Shown here: in pieces, positions 31,041 through 42,224 of the stretch
Position numbering within the stretch: position 1 is the stretch's first letter
Layout: every line of letters begins with the position of its first letter
Assembly (NCBI GenBank): GCA_029706075.1
Contig: JAINUG010000018.1
Span: 2,131,001-2,195,000 of the forward strand
From: Aldrovandia affinis
Taxonomy: Eukaryota > Chordata > Actinopteri > Notacanthiformes > Halosauridae
DNA length: 64,000 nt
Reading direction: 5' to 3'
Program-made: the position numbers and the translations under genes
Notes under the pieces: model-generated
Databases searched by the model: none
The model's input: the letters and a program-made list of their open reading frames with translations, nothing else
Told to the model about the DNA's origin: nothing

Positions 31041-33224
31041 AGACAGTAATCACATGTAGTGTGAATTTGAAAGACTATTTTTGGCACAATGACATAAAAT
31101 ATAACATGTCTGTTGCAACTAGCAAATATGAAGTTGTGTTAGTGTCTTAGGTAATTATTAGCTGGAAAATACCTGGCTACTTTTTAACTAATAAGCATAG
31201 GCTGCTAACCAATATAAGATGAAGGAAGTTATTGTTAATATTATTGCATAGCCTGCCAAAAAGCTTCCATTAATGTATCGGTAACGTTAGCTAGCTGCTC
31301 AAGTTAACATTTGTCAGATAATGCTACAAAGCTATTGTAAATAGCTAGCCAGTGAGCTATGCAACTATAATAGCATTATGCTGTTATTAATACATGAATA
31401 TTGACTTACACATTGATTGATAGCAGCCGGGTCCAGGATAGATGGGACAGCACTTGACTTGGTTTGGTTTTCTATGCAATGATGTGATATAAAACTAAAT
31501 CTGATTTTGACTGCACTATTGCATTAAGTATTTATTTATTTATCTTACATTTTTCATAATTTGCTCAATAATTTGTGTATTTCTCAATCTAGAATAATAC
31601 TAGATTGTTCCATACTCTGGCATTTCATATTTTCACATTTGAAATATATTACACCAAGTTTGAGCAGATTCCACTCATCTGTTACCGCTTGCAATCATTT
31701 TTGTGATGTTATTTCAGTGATATACTACTTCTCCCAAATGTAATTTTGAACACACCTCCCTTGTGGAGTGTATTAAAAAGCAGACTTTTTCACAAGTAAT
31801 ACTTAGCTAAATTAATGATAAACATTTATTGAGTTACTGCTACTTGTCCTCCCAAATACTTTTTTCTTTCTTTCCCACTTACAATGCATAATGGTGACAC
31901 ATTTGTTTTCTTATTCATTTTATAATTGATATAGGTTACGTTTACCTACCACTTCAATCTCATAGTTTATGTAAGAAAGGCATCTTTTTCTGCGTGGACC
32001 TAGTGCCGTCTCTTCCACGTTTCTAGTTTGGGGGGGGGGGGGGCATGGGGACATGTCCCCCATGATCCCCGGTGGAGTCTACGCTCCTGCCTCCCCATCA
32101 TCTGATTCAGTGAAGAGGCACTCTGTGGCTATTGGCTGTCAATCTGGCTGCTAATCTGCTGCAGAGAAGACAGGTTTCTCCCCATGCTGTGCCGGTGCTC
32201 CTCCGAGGGGCTCCCCAGTACTGGAGTGGTTCTGTCCCGGGGCTGCTGGGGTTTCACTGAAGAGAGGCACGCTGTAATCCCCAACTTCCTCGAGGTGCAC
32301 AGGGAAACGAAGCCGTCTGCGGCGGGGAAAGTGCACTGTTACGCACAATTATCCTCCTCCTTCCAAAAGTTATATCCTGCAGATCCCATCGGCCCTTTGT
32401 CTCTCTCTCTTTAATAACACGCTGGCATGTATGAAGGACTTTCTTTGGTTCTTTATTTTCAAAAATTAATTTTGAATTCCCGCCCTATCTTCCCCTATCT
32501 CCATACACAGAATTTGCACAGCAGTAAAGTGTAACACATTCATTAAAGCTTAATTCAAAGTTGTGCGCAAGACCGTTAATTTCAAAGTGCAGGGCTGTGA
32601 ATTAACGATGTGATCTTCAGTTTGTCACGTGCGCCATTTCCCCCCTGGGTCTCACTCTCCAAAATTATGTGGAGTCAGCAATTATTTGTGCATGGTGTAT
32701 AAGATGCAGGAAAGAGGGTTATTGGACTTTTGTATCCACAGGCACTACCTGGTTATCAAACTGAAAGCTCCCACAATCCTTTGTCATAGCAAAGACCATT
32801 TAAGCTTGGAACATCTGAAGTAAAGTTCTCTGCCAAGAGCAATACTGGAAGGAATTCTCAAGTGAGACAGTAGCATGTACCCTTCAACTATGAGATTTTC
32901 CTTTCTTTTGCTCACTTGGCTGTCTCTCTTTTGTAACACACTAAAACACAGGCTAACATTATTTCTACATAGAGCCATATCAATAAGATCCAATGAGTTT
33001 TGAGACCAAGGCTTTTCTGCAGCAACTAAATTTACAGCCTCTTCTCACCAGAGCCGTGAATGGCACTCTCATAGTCCAGATCATAATTATTATTATTACA
33101 AAGGGTACAAATGTGTTAAAAAACCTAAATGTGTACAGAAATGCTAATATAACAATGGGAGAATTCACCTAAATAATGCAGTTTGAAAAAATGCATATGT
33201 ATTATATATACAAATATATATATA
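31041..33224. other. Unassigned sequence with TAGC patch and G-run
   Basis: There is a small TAGC-rich patch at 31280-31350, and a G15+ run near 32027-32043 followed by CATGGGGACATGTCCCCCATG, a G/C palindrome. The open frame around 32184-32414 is GC-rich and unlike known elements, but has no clear splice sites. No gene call. Confidence 0.4.
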
Positions 33225-33365
33225 CAGTCAAGCCGGAAAGTCTGCACACCCCTTTCACCCTCTCCACGTTTCATTGCGTTACAGACTTATTCTACAATAG
33301 ATTAAGTTCATTTTTTGTCTCAAAATTCTACACAAAATATCCCATAATGACAAAGTGTTTTGTTT
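33225..33365 (+). mobile_element. Tc1-like terminal repeat fragment
   Basis: ACAGTCAAGCCGGAAAGTCTGCACACCCC, ATTGCGTTACAGACTTATTCTA and AAATATCCCATAATGACAAAG are in the order seen in long Tc1-type terminal repeats. Only one end is present and it breaks off into a GTTTT-rich run. Confidence 0.7.
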
Positions 33366-33404
33366 GTTTTGTTTTGCTTAGCTAACGTTGACATAGATAT
33401 ATAC

Positions 33405-33590
33405 AGTTGTTGTTGTATATATCGTTGTATGCAGCTGCCAACAATGATGTCTATCGCTGCATTACTTCACTGATCTATTGTGCGAACTATGTTCTTACCA
33501 TGCATTAATGCACATCTAGTAAATCACTCTGGATAAGAGCGTCTGCTATATGCTTAAAAAAAATGTATATGCACCCTGCTCTTTCTTTGT
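33405..33590 (+). mobile_element. 3' tail of LINE family 2 (5'-truncated)
   Basis: GTATGCAGCTGCCAACAATGATGTCTAT through CACTCTGGATAAGAGCGTCTGCTATATGC matches the tail at 47650-47800 in order and spacing. A further short copy of only the last part (GGATAAAAGCGTCTGCTAAACG and (AAAATGTA)n) lies at about 33993-34045. Confidence 0.8.
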
Positions 33591-34089
33591 TTTGTTAGTT
33601 GAATATTCTGCGCATTAAGGTGTTGTAGTGACATGTTACATTCATATGTAATCTAAAGCACAACACAAAACGCCTGGATATTTGCAACCTTAAATATATA
33701 ATTTAGAATGGCGTGAAGACCACAGTCGATCATTCGTTGTTTGCAGAATCTGCTAGTTTAATGTATTGTCAGTACAATAGACTTTAAAACCTTAAGTAAG
33801 TACACCTATCATGAAAGCAGCTTGTGTGCTAGCAACTCACCTAGCATTAAAATAATAGAGTAAATTCACGTGGAACAAAGGAACCAGCAGACCACTCTTG
33901 AAAATAATGTTAATGTATTAAGGGAAATGAAGGACGGTCTTTTCACAGAATTTAAAAAATCGCTGCTTTTATCCTTCTCTCCTAATCTGGATGTCGTTCC
34001 GGATAAAAGCGTCTGCTAAACGCTTAAAATGTAAAATGTAAAAAAATGATGTACTAGCTTGATGAACTATGACCATCACAGCTCCGCCT

Positions 34090-34215
34090 CCATTCGCTAA
34101 CCAACCAATCAATGCTGTGCAACATCTACGGGACATGTTGCGAGTTAGATTTTTGTGCTAGGTACGCAACATCCTCTGCGACATCAACGCAACGTTGCAG
34201 AGGATGTTGCATTGC
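34090..34215. repeat. Cluster of GCAACAT / ATGTTGC inverted repeats
   Basis: GCAACATCCTCTGC (34166-34179) has a perfect 14-bp inverted partner at 34197-34210 with a 17-nt spacer. Just upstream GCAACAT ... ATGTTGC (about 34118-34141) forms a second, 7-bp pair. GCAACGTTGC sits in the spacer edge. Confidence 0.85.
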
Positions 34216-34234
34216 AGTTGCGCGAGCATGTATG

Positions 34235-35235
34235 GCCTATATACAGCAATAGACATTGTTGCAGGCAGCTGCATACCATACCTGTAACACAGGGAAGGAA
34301 AAGGTTAGTAATTTTTTTAATTAAATATTTTTTTTAAATGAGGAGTAAGCAGGGATACATATACAAGAAGTGTTGAGCAAGTAGGCAGTGGTGATGACAA
34401 TTGGCTAGATGTACAGAATTCAATGGTAGTGGAGTCTGAAAAGGTGGGTTTTGAGTCTCTTGCGGAAGATCGCAAGTGATTCCGTGGTCCTGACCGATTG
34501 CGAAAGGTCGTTCCACCACCGAGGGGTCAGCGAAGATGCGAGACCGCAAGGAGCGGCTGCCAGGTGCCCAGAGGGATGGGATAGTCAGTTTGCCAGAGGA
34601 GGCGGAGCGGAGGGGTCTGACTGGGGTGTAGGGTGTGATGAGTGTCTGGAGGTATGGGGAGTAGTACCTCTAGCTGCTTGAAAAGCAAGCACCAGTGATT
34701 TGAATCTGATGCGTGCTGCGATGGGGAGCCAGTGCAGAGAGGAGAGTACAGGAGTGACGTGGGTGAACTTAGGTTGATTGAACACCAGACGTGCAGCAGC
34801 ATTCTGGACTAGTTGCAGTGGTTTGATGGCACCGGCCGGTAGGCCTGCCAGCAAGGAGTTGCAGTAGTCCAGACGTGAGATCACCAGGGCCTGGACCAGG
34901 AGTTGTGTGACCTCTTGGGTGAGGAACGGTCGGATCCTCCAGATGTTGTGGAGGGAGAATCGGCAGGTCCAAGTGATCGCTGCGATGTGGCCCGAGAAGC
35001 ACAGCTGGTTGTCCAGGGTCACTCCAAGACTCCTGGCAGACTGGGATGGAGACACTATGGAGCCTTCCACGATGATTGAAGCATCAATCATCTGGGAGCC
35101 CTTTGCTGGGAGGAAGAGCAGCTCAGTCTTCCCCAGGTTCAGCTTCAGGTGGTGGGTGGACATCCAGGCAGATATGTCAGCCAGGCATGCAGAGATCTGT
35201 GCCGGGACCCAGTTTCCCATTATCTTGGCTACATG
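34235..35235 (-). mobile_element. LINE family 2, 5'-truncated, minus strand
   Basis: The minus strand carries the C-terminal half of an RT, then a UTR whose wording (TTACAGGTATGGTA[TC]GCAG, GCCTGCAA[CT][AG]ATGTCTATTGCTGTAT) matches the plus-strand copy at 47640-47700. The terminal TGGATAAGAGCGTCTGC tail is missing on this copy. The 5' break is just downstream of the YADD region. Confidence 0.85.
34585..35220 (-). pseudogene. LINE family 2 RT, C-terminal part
   Basis: A minus-strand frame of 211 codons contains LADISAWMSTHHLKLNLGKT, SLGVTLDNQL, ISRLDYCNSLLAGLPAG, LQLVQNAAARL, HVTPVLSSLHWLPIAARIRF and LAFQAARGT, the thumb and C-terminal region of L2/CR1-type RTs. Catalytic YADD is upstream of the break and absent. 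A frameshift near 34630 separates the last PYTPSRPLRS-like segment. It is the same family as 47215-47584. Confidence 0.9.
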
Positions 35236-36329
35236 GCTAAAAAAAAAAGATCTCAGTGACTGAAAGAGGGGTGATTGTTGGTGCTTGTTTTGCAGGAGCT
35301 TCAGTGAGGAAGACTGCTCAATGTGCTGATGTATTAGAAGGAACAGTGGCTAAGGTAGCTGTTGGCTTGGGAGTGTAAGGGAAAGACATCATCATCTAGA
35401 GCTAACTGTGGTCGAAAGCACATACTCCTTGACTGTGATGTCTTTGGATTTGTTTGATATGTGTTACGGTTGGCCAAAATTTGACCTCTCCGAGATTGTT
35501 AAATGGTAGGTGCTTGATTGCAAATTGGACCATGCTGTGGATGCCTGATCACTGCCGGTGATTGGGCTGCACTCTCCTCGACCTTGTCTGGCCCGTTTGA
35601 AGGAGCGGAGCTACCTTTTTTTAAAAGAGGGTTTTTCCTGCTTTCGACTTCGACTTCAGCTGCACCTTTTCGGAAAACACTTTTCCAAAGACCTTTTACC
35701 TTACTTGCCTGTCCGTTTTTCCCTGTGTATTTATCTTGTGTACTTTTGAGAGCTAGGGAAGCGAAGAGCTGGGGAAGCAGTCTGCGGCAGAGAACGTCCT
35801 TTTTTGATCTGCATTGGAAGTAAGTTTAGATCCTACCATCAAATCACAAAGTCTGGAATTTCTCCTAGAAAAATTGTGTTGCATCCCTCCAATAGAGTTA
35901 CAGACATTTGTATAATATATGCTAAGATTGACTGAAGCTGTTCTGGCAGCTTGTGGTGGCCCAATGCCCTATTACACTTTATGTTGGTTCCTTTATTTTT
36001 GCAGTTACCTGTAGCTCATTACCTGTGTTGTTTATTTTATACAGACTTTTTTGCTCATCTTTATCAAGGGTGTGAATAATTTTGAAGTTTATAAGGCTGT
36101 ATATATTTATAAAACGTATAGATCCAACCGAGCATTGTGATTGGCCGAGAGGCATTCGAAGCAGCCCTGATATAGTAACACCAATGACGTGTTTTACCTG
36201 TTTATGTTAACGTTAATGTATTATTTGGATTCATTGTATTCAGGGCTAAACTATGTTTATTTTAGTTTTAATAATGTGACATTTGAATGTTAATTTTGAT
36301 CTTTTCAGGGGATGACCATAGTTTAAGAA
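35236..36329. other. Unassigned sequence with a Tc1-type 3' end relic
   Basis: Around 35960-36085, TATTACACTTTATGTTGGT..CCTTTATTTTTGCAGTTACCTG and CATCTTTATCAAGGGTGTGAATAATTTTG resemble Tc1-type terminal sequence, and a similar block occurs at 48040-48140. The 35518-35823 part is open in one frame and ends GAAGTAAGT, a donor-like site, but its peptide is not recognised. The rest is blank. Confidence 0.4.
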
Positions 36330-37300
36330 AGAGTTTGGAGACCATCCATGTAAAATGGGAGGACGTCATGCTCCGGTGCTAAAAAGAAATATAGACACAT
36401 TTGAAATTACCCGAAATTTAAAATCCAAGTAGCCACTCAATTGCTTCACTAACTGGTGTGATGAGAAGGGAATTGGTATTGATTTCACATCAGAAAATAA
36501 ATAACTCCATGATGTCCTAAGGGATTATTTTGGGTCCGCCTGCAACTGTAGAGGCGAACACTACGTTAGTCTCCGGTCTGATCTGAATCGTTACATCAAC
36601 GACCCACCGTTGAGCCTGTCTTTGGTGCCGGATGAAGGTCAGTGAATTTACTTAATGTAACAATGTGTTTGTCGGAGTTGCGAAAACACTGAGCAGAGGG
36701 GGCAGTATTAAACTGAACATCACAGTGCTATATCAGCATGCAACTTCAGCACCACACTGGTGGGACTAGTGAATAAAGTGTGGTTTGAAGTGTGGTCCAG
36801 TTCTACTTTGGATGCTGAGGCAAAGAGGGGAACCTCAAACTGACACCAAGCTCATTTTCAGTTCTCAAAAGATGAGAATGGACTGGAAACCAAAAAGCAC
36901 AAAGATGTCAGAGAATGGCAACAACCAGAGAATCCCCTCTGCTCTGTTGCTTGCCTGGAAAAGTGCACGTCTCTTCTACCCTCCAACCCAGCTGCCTTCT
37001 ACCTTCACCCAAATAGGCACAACATAACTAAATACCTTTTATATGTGACATGCAGCTTATAGCCAATATTAACAAACTAACTTGTATGTTGCAGGTGCAC
37101 GAGGGAGCCGATGGGAGTGAACTGCCTGGCGTCAATGTTGCCAAGGATCTGCAGAGCAGCAGGCACAAAGATATACACAAATCACTGCCTCTTCAGCACA
37201 TTAGTGCAGGTGAGGGAAATCATGTCCGTCAGTGTACACTAATGTGAAAGCTCACTCCAAAGCTAGTGGACCATTACAGAACTGAACTACGGCGACAGAA
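36330..37300 (+). pseudogene. Crypton-type (DUF3504) tyrosine recombinase relic
   Basis: In-order matches across frames: LNCFTNWCDEKGIGIDF and HDVLRDYFG (about 36430-36530), GEHYVSLRSDLNRYINDPP (about 36550-36610), QFSKDENGLETKKHK (about 36858-36905), NPLCSVACLEKC and LLPSNPAAFYLHP (about 36930-37010), and ICRAAGTKIYTNHC followed by VREIMSVSVH and SLQS (about 37146-37265). This is the layout of the Crypton-derived DUF3504 family. The HxxR box reads NHCLF, so the Arg is lost, and the SYW tyrosine block is degraded. Stops and frameshifts throughout make it dead. Identification rests on recognition by eye. Confidence 0.65.
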
Positions 37301-37412
37301 CACTGAGTGAAATTCTCACCAGAGAAAGTGATACCACCAGCAGTCCGACATTAAAGAGGAAAATGGTAGCCAGAGACCATACCTGGATTAATGCATGGAC
37401 TAGCAGGAATGA

Positions 37413-37449
37413 ATGTGTGTATGTGTCTGTGTATGTGTGTGTGTGTGTT
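37413..37449. repeat. (TG)n microsatellite with TA and CT variants
   Basis: TGTGTGTATGTGTCTGTGTATGTGTGTGTGTGTG. Confidence 0.85.
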
Positions 37450-37549
37450 CAAAATGAGGGGTTAGTGGATGGGTGGGATCAACTAAACAAATCTAATAAA
37501 AGAACAAAATTGTGTTCAATTTTAATCATTAGGTAGACACAAATGTCTA

Positions 37550-38700
37550 AAAAACATGAAAGCAGGGCTAAAAAAAGAGTGTCAAAAGGAACGGGAGCAG
37601 GGAGAAGCAGAACTGATCAGCAAAATACCAAAGCTGACCAGTTATTTTGGTGTGAAGAGACCCAAGGGACAGGCAAGGCAAGCGGCAGCAGCAGGTGGAT
37701 CAAGTCCACTCTGTTTTAGATACATAGCTAGCTAGCTTGCCCGTTAGCCATTTAGCCCTTTCTAACCATGTTCACATATCTATGCAATGTAACATTAGCT
37801 AGCGTTAGCTCAAAGATGCTCTCTCCATAACTAATGTTAGCTAGCTTGTATACATTCATTATCTAAGTGATGTCTTAGTTCGTTTGGCAAGAGGAATTTG
37901 ACATTAGACTACTAAATAGGCTGATTTAAATTTATATTTTGAGGTATTTATTTTGCTTGGCTTGTCTCTCTATCATACTTGCAGTTCTCAAGGATGAGGG
38001 AAGCAGAATTGGCTCAGTGAGGCTTACTGCCAACGAGAGCGAATAGGAATTACCAATTCCCGGGACAAGAAACATTACTACTACAGCGCCAGCCGCTGAA
38101 GCCAACTCTGCCCCACTTGATAGCCCATCACCACCACCAGCCTATATCAGCAATGATCTAAAATGCTGGGGCAACGTAAAGGAGGATGCCCAAGAATACT
38201 GGATTTGAAAAGGACCAGTACTATGTCAAAATTGCCATGCAGACTTTCTTCCTCAGAAAAACAATATAAACATCAAAAAAAAAGTTTCTCCAAAAGCCTT
38301 TTCACAAGGACACTTGCTAACAGTGAGTCAGTGTCCCGGGACTGGCTGCTTTATTTGCGTTCCAAGAGGAATTTTGTTTTGTGTGCAAGTTATTTGGGGG
38401 AATGGAGAAAACAAAATTCTCCACTTGTGGAGGATGCATAAGTGAACACAAATTGCATCGAAAACGCATGGATTACGAGAAAGGCCTAAAACTGGGCTAA
38501 GACTGCAATTTGAAAATGAATGCAACCACTGGAAAGAAAAAGGAAACCTGTCCTACTTGTCTTCAATTGTCTGCAATGAATTTGTCCAGCTGATGGGAGA
38601 GAAGGCACTATCTGAGATAATTAAGGTGTCTAAATATTTCTCCATTAGCGTGGACCCCCGATGTTACCCATAGCTGACTTTTATAATGAGATTATAGAGA
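37550..38700 (+). pseudogene. ZMYM1-like hAT transposase relic (TTF-type zinc finger region)
   Basis: Pieces in order: KIPKLTSYFGVKRPKG (about 37621-37670), DSPSPPPAYISND-like and a YW-I-KGP[VL]-CQNCHADFLP block (about 38118-38255), KSLFTRTLANSESVSRDWL with LYLRSKRNFVLCASY and NSPLVEDA (38283-38440), and ALSEIIKVSKYFSISVDPR (about 38605-38660), the first catalytic Asp region. This wording and order match the N-terminal TTF zinc finger and early catalytic part of ZMYM1-like hAT proteins. The C-terminal part is missing because the Gmr1-like element lies next to it. A TAGC patch lies at 37715-37860, possibly an insertion. Confidence 0.7.
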
Positions 38701-38759
38701 GGTCTCCCAAAGGCGTTACAGAAGACCTGGTGACTGCATACTAACAAATGTTTAAGTCA

Positions 38760-39202
38760 CAGTTAAACTTATGTGCTAAATTAATTTCAGAGTGGCAAAC
38801 CAGGTTTTTATTAATAACTCAAGGTTCTCTTTCCCCAGACATGGGGCAGAGAACAAGTCTGGGTGGGTAAAATACTGTAAAACAGAACTTATTCATCCGT
38901 CGCCCTCACGGGTTCGGGAAAAAAACTATAAACTGCAAATTATAAACCAAATTAAACAATATACGTAGGACCGAAACTTTTTAGTTCCCGTTCCAACTTT
39001 TACTTTTCTTTCTTTTTCTTTCGCTCCTCGGTCTCTACAGCTTTTTTCTTCCTGGTTCCAGCCACCTACTGAAGAGAGCAGAGCAGTTTGAAGCACACAT
39101 GTGTAATTGTCAAACCCTGGACTGGTGTGTGTGCTGGCTGCTCTGCCAGTAGGCATGGCCGCTAATCACCCCGATTAGCTGCCAAGACCGACGCCTTCCA
39201 CA
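38760..39202 (-). repeat. 3' LTR of the Gmr1-like element
   Basis: It starts TGTGGAAGGCGTCGGTCTTGG next to the polypurine tract. It carries a poly(A)-type signal TTAATAAAAACC (minus, about 38810). It is related to the 48254-48980 LTR, which starts TGTGGAGGGCGTCGGTCTCGG. The low end is not exactly defined. Confidence 0.7.
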
Positions 39203-40258
39203 CCCCTCCATCGCCAGAATGTGGCCAGGGCCCATTCGGTTCAGCAGACACCCCACCTCCCTGGAGAGGAAGTCTGTGCACCCATTCGTGGACCCTGGCC
39301 GATGGACCACTCGGAAGCAAAATGGCTGTAAAGCAAGATACCACTGAGTGATCCTGGAGTTGGTATCTTTCATTTTATGCAACCACTGGAGGGGTGCATG
39401 GTCGGTATAGAGGGTAAAGGCTTTGCCCAGGAGGTAATACCGGAGGGTGAGAGAGGCCCACTTGATCGCCAAATACTTTTTTTTTATTGTGCTGTAGCGG
39501 GCCTCTCTCAGAGAAAGCTTCCAACTGATGTAACACACCAGGTGCTCCTCCCCCACTCCTGGGACAGGACTGAGCCCACCCCCCTATCCGAGGCCTTTGT
39601 CTGTAAAATGAAAGGCAGGGAAAAGGCAAGGAATAAACCAACGATAATAATTTGCCAGTCCCAGAAAGGATCCCACCTGTTTTGTAGACTTTGGCTGTGG
39701 GCAGGCAGAAATGGCAGCGGTCTTATCAATCAAGGGTCTGACCTGCCCCCGACCCAAGAGGAACCCCAGATACCGTACCTCTCTCCACCTAATAGCGCAC
39801 TTGCCTGGATTAGCAGTGAGCCCTACCCCCCTCAGTGTCTGTAGGACGGCTCACAAATGCTGCATATGTCATTCCCAATCATTGCTATAGATGACGACAT
39901 CATCCAAATATGCCACGGCATATGCACCATGCGGTCGAAGTAGTCTATCCATTAGCCGCTGAAAGGTGGCCAGAGCCCCATGCAAACCAAAAGGCAAGGT
40001 TAGGAATTGGTGTAAATCGAACGGAGTAGAGAATGCCGATTTCTCCCTGGATGCTGGAGACAAGGGAATCTGCCAGTAGCCCTTGGTTAAATCCAGTGTC
40101 GAATAAAAGCGAGCAGTGCCCAACCAATCCTGCAGCTCGTCAACCCGGCATTGGATAGGCATCGAACTTTGATACTGCGTTGACTTTCCTGTAGTCCACA
40201 CAGAATCGAACAGACCCATCAGGCTTAGGTACAAGCACAATGGGGCTGCACCACTCAC
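39110..40258 (-). pseudogene. Gypsy reverse transcriptase and RNase H, frameshifted
   Basis: RT (40258-39869): DELQDWLGTARFYSTLDLTK, GYWQIPLSP, FSTPFDLHQFLTLPFGLHGA, FQRLMDRLL and AYLDDVVIYS with the catalytic YLDD at 39899-39910. RNase H (39556-39203 onward): LVCYISWKLSLREARYSTIK, FTLYTDHAPLQWL and ITQWYLALQPF, with a tail DFLSREVG. The link between them (39868-39560) is in other frames (GRGQTLDK-like and ILQTKASDRGVGSVLSQ). The final codons run across the polypurine tract into the LTR. Upstream RT blocks with SEWCSPI-like wording lie just above 40258 with stops. Confidence 0.93.
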
Positions 40259-40599
40259 TATTAGACTATTACACCCATGTTTAGCATTTTTTCCAATTCT
40301 TCCTGAACCACTTTTTTTTGTGTTCAGGCAAGCGATATGGCTGGCTCCTAATCACGGTGCCTGGCGGGGTCTGAATGTTGTGTTCAATCAAGTCTGTTCA
40401 CCCAGGTAAGGGAGAAAACACATCAGAAAAACATCACTGCAAATTAATTACCTCTGCCCACTGGCCCGGCGTAAGATGGCTACCAACGGAAACTGGAAGT
40501 ATCATACTTTCAACTGGAATTTATGATCTTGCATATTTTCTGGCTGGTGAGCGAAACAGGGTCTACCACCTCCCACCGTTGTAATAAATTTAGGTGGTA

Positions 40600-41600
40600 T
40601 ATCTGACGTGACCCACCTCTATCCGAGCGAATGACTTCATAATCAACATCCCCCACTCACCGTGTAACCTCAAAGGGTCCTTGCCACTTTGCGAGCAATT
40701 TAGATGCCGACGTTGGGAGTAACACCAAAAAATTTAGCAATTGTGTCCCCCTGTTATATTGTCGTCTCTGTCATTCCTGGGCCTGGAGCAAATGTTCTCG
40801 TGAACTTTGTACGAGTCAGTGCAGCTTTGCTTGCTCGTAGGTCCAGGACGTATTGAATTTCATTTTTGCTGGGGCTAGGATTTTCCTCCCAAGTTTATTT
40901 TAATAAATCCAGAATACCCCTGGGACATCGCCCATATAACAATTCAAATGGGGAAAACCCGGTGGAGGCTTGGGGAGCCTCCCTGACGGCAAACATCAGC
41001 GGGTCAATTAGTTTGTCCCAATTCTTTAAATCGGTTTGAAAGAACTTCCGCATCATGGATTTCAACGTCTGATTGAACCGCTCTACCAGCCCATCGGTTT
41101 GTGGGTGGTATACGCTGGTTTGAATTGACTTGATATCCAATAATGCGTATAGTTCCTTCAGTGTTCGTGACATGAATGAAGTGCCCTGATCAGTGAGAAT
41201 CTCTTTCGAGATTCCCACCCGGGAGAAAAAGTGGAAAACTCCTAGTCTTTGCAGATATATTGCGGAGGGGTACAGCCTCAGGGTATCGCGTTGCATAGTC
41301 TACGATAACTAATACAAATACCCCTTGGCATTCCAATTCTTTCGAACGGGACCCCTATTAAAGGCAATGGGTGCAATGGAGCTTTATGGAATTGCCGCTG
41401 GGTTTACTTTTTGGCATTTGGGGCACGCCGTACACCACCGACGGACATTACTTTGAATGCCCGGCCAATGGAATCGAGCCATTATCCGGTTTAGTGTCTT
41501 ATCCTGTCCTAAATGACCTGCCATGGGATTGCTATGAGCCGCCTGGAAAACCATTTCCCGACAGCTTTTGGGCAGTAATAACTGTGTATATTCCTCTCCT
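40600..41600 (-). pseudogene. Gypsy integrase (located upstream of RT), frameshifted
   Basis: The minus-strand frame 41296-40895 holds the core end: LGVFHFFSRVGISKEILTDQ (second catalytic Asp), GTSFMSRTLKELYALL, TSVYHPQTDGLVERFNQTLK (catalytic Glu in VERFN), FAVREAPQASTGFSPFELLY. Below it, stops break a GDTI...KWQGPFEVT-like GPY/F segment (about 40770-40640). Above it, around 41590-41400, HH/CC zinc-binding wording (ARFHWPGIQSNV, CPKCQK-like) appears in another frame. That the GPY/F segment leads into RT without a break in similarity shows the order is original and not a rearrangement. Confidence 0.88.
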
Positions 41601-41750
41601 TTGTAGGCATCCCAGTCGATCCTGTAAGATGCAAAAATAGGAGTATGTCACCGCCCGCTCTGGGTTAAGCAGCTGGCTATCAATCTTAATCACTTGGTCA
41701 GCTTGATCGACTGAGTGTTTTGTCCTGCGACTGTTCCAGGGAGAAGTCAG

Positions 41751-42200
41751 TCACTCTGGTGCGTCGGGGAAGCCCGCCGGCGCCCCGCCTCCATTTCCCC
41801 AAAACAGCCTTTCGGTCACCTCGGGTTGTTGTGGTGATAGAGCCGACGGCCCCTCCCCTGGGTCATTGTCATCTGTGACGTCCTCCCCCCCAGTTGCCAC
41901 AAGACGATAGCGAACACACCCCTGTTTTTGTCGGGCCCTTTCCGCAAGCTCCTTTCTATCCCTAAGCCCCGGCCAATCGTGTCCCAAAATCAGCGGAAGG
42001 GGGATGCGGGGAGTAACCCCTGCCACCATGCTATAATTTTTTCCCCCTAATATAAAATTCAATCCGGGCAGTTGGATAGTAGTGAACATCCCCATGTACG
42101 CACCTTATCGCCACCTCTGTGAGCCTGTCCAATGCTTCTGGTTGAACCAGACGCTGATGCACGAGGGTGCGGCAGCAACCCGTGTCCAACAGCGCTTGGA
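41751..42200 (-). pseudogene. Gypsy aspartic protease region, frameshifted
   Basis: LLDTGCCRTLVHQRLVQPEA with the catalytic DTG near 42178-42186, then in a shifted frame MGMFTTIQLPGLNFILGG, IPLPLILGHDWPGL and an acidic tail (GGEDVTDDNDPGEGPS). The ILGHDWPGL block is the conserved C-terminal motif of retroviral-type proteases in this family. Confidence 0.82.
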
Positions 42201-42224
42201 TTGTTTCCCCTTTGATACTTTGAT

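Noticed and set aside
32184-32414. GC-rich ORF considered as host exon
   Set aside because: No clear acceptor or donor and no recognisable domain; left as unassigned.
36990-37300. Phage-type tyrosine integrase
   Set aside because: The block wording (DUF3504, RYINDPP, TNHC) fits eukaryotic Crypton-derived genes and not phage integrases.
39377-39844. 155-codon plus-strand ORF
   Set aside because: Antisense of RNase H and RT of the gypsy element.
41371-41640. Plus-strand open frame in the integrase region
   Set aside because: Antisense of the gypsy integrase zinc-binding region.
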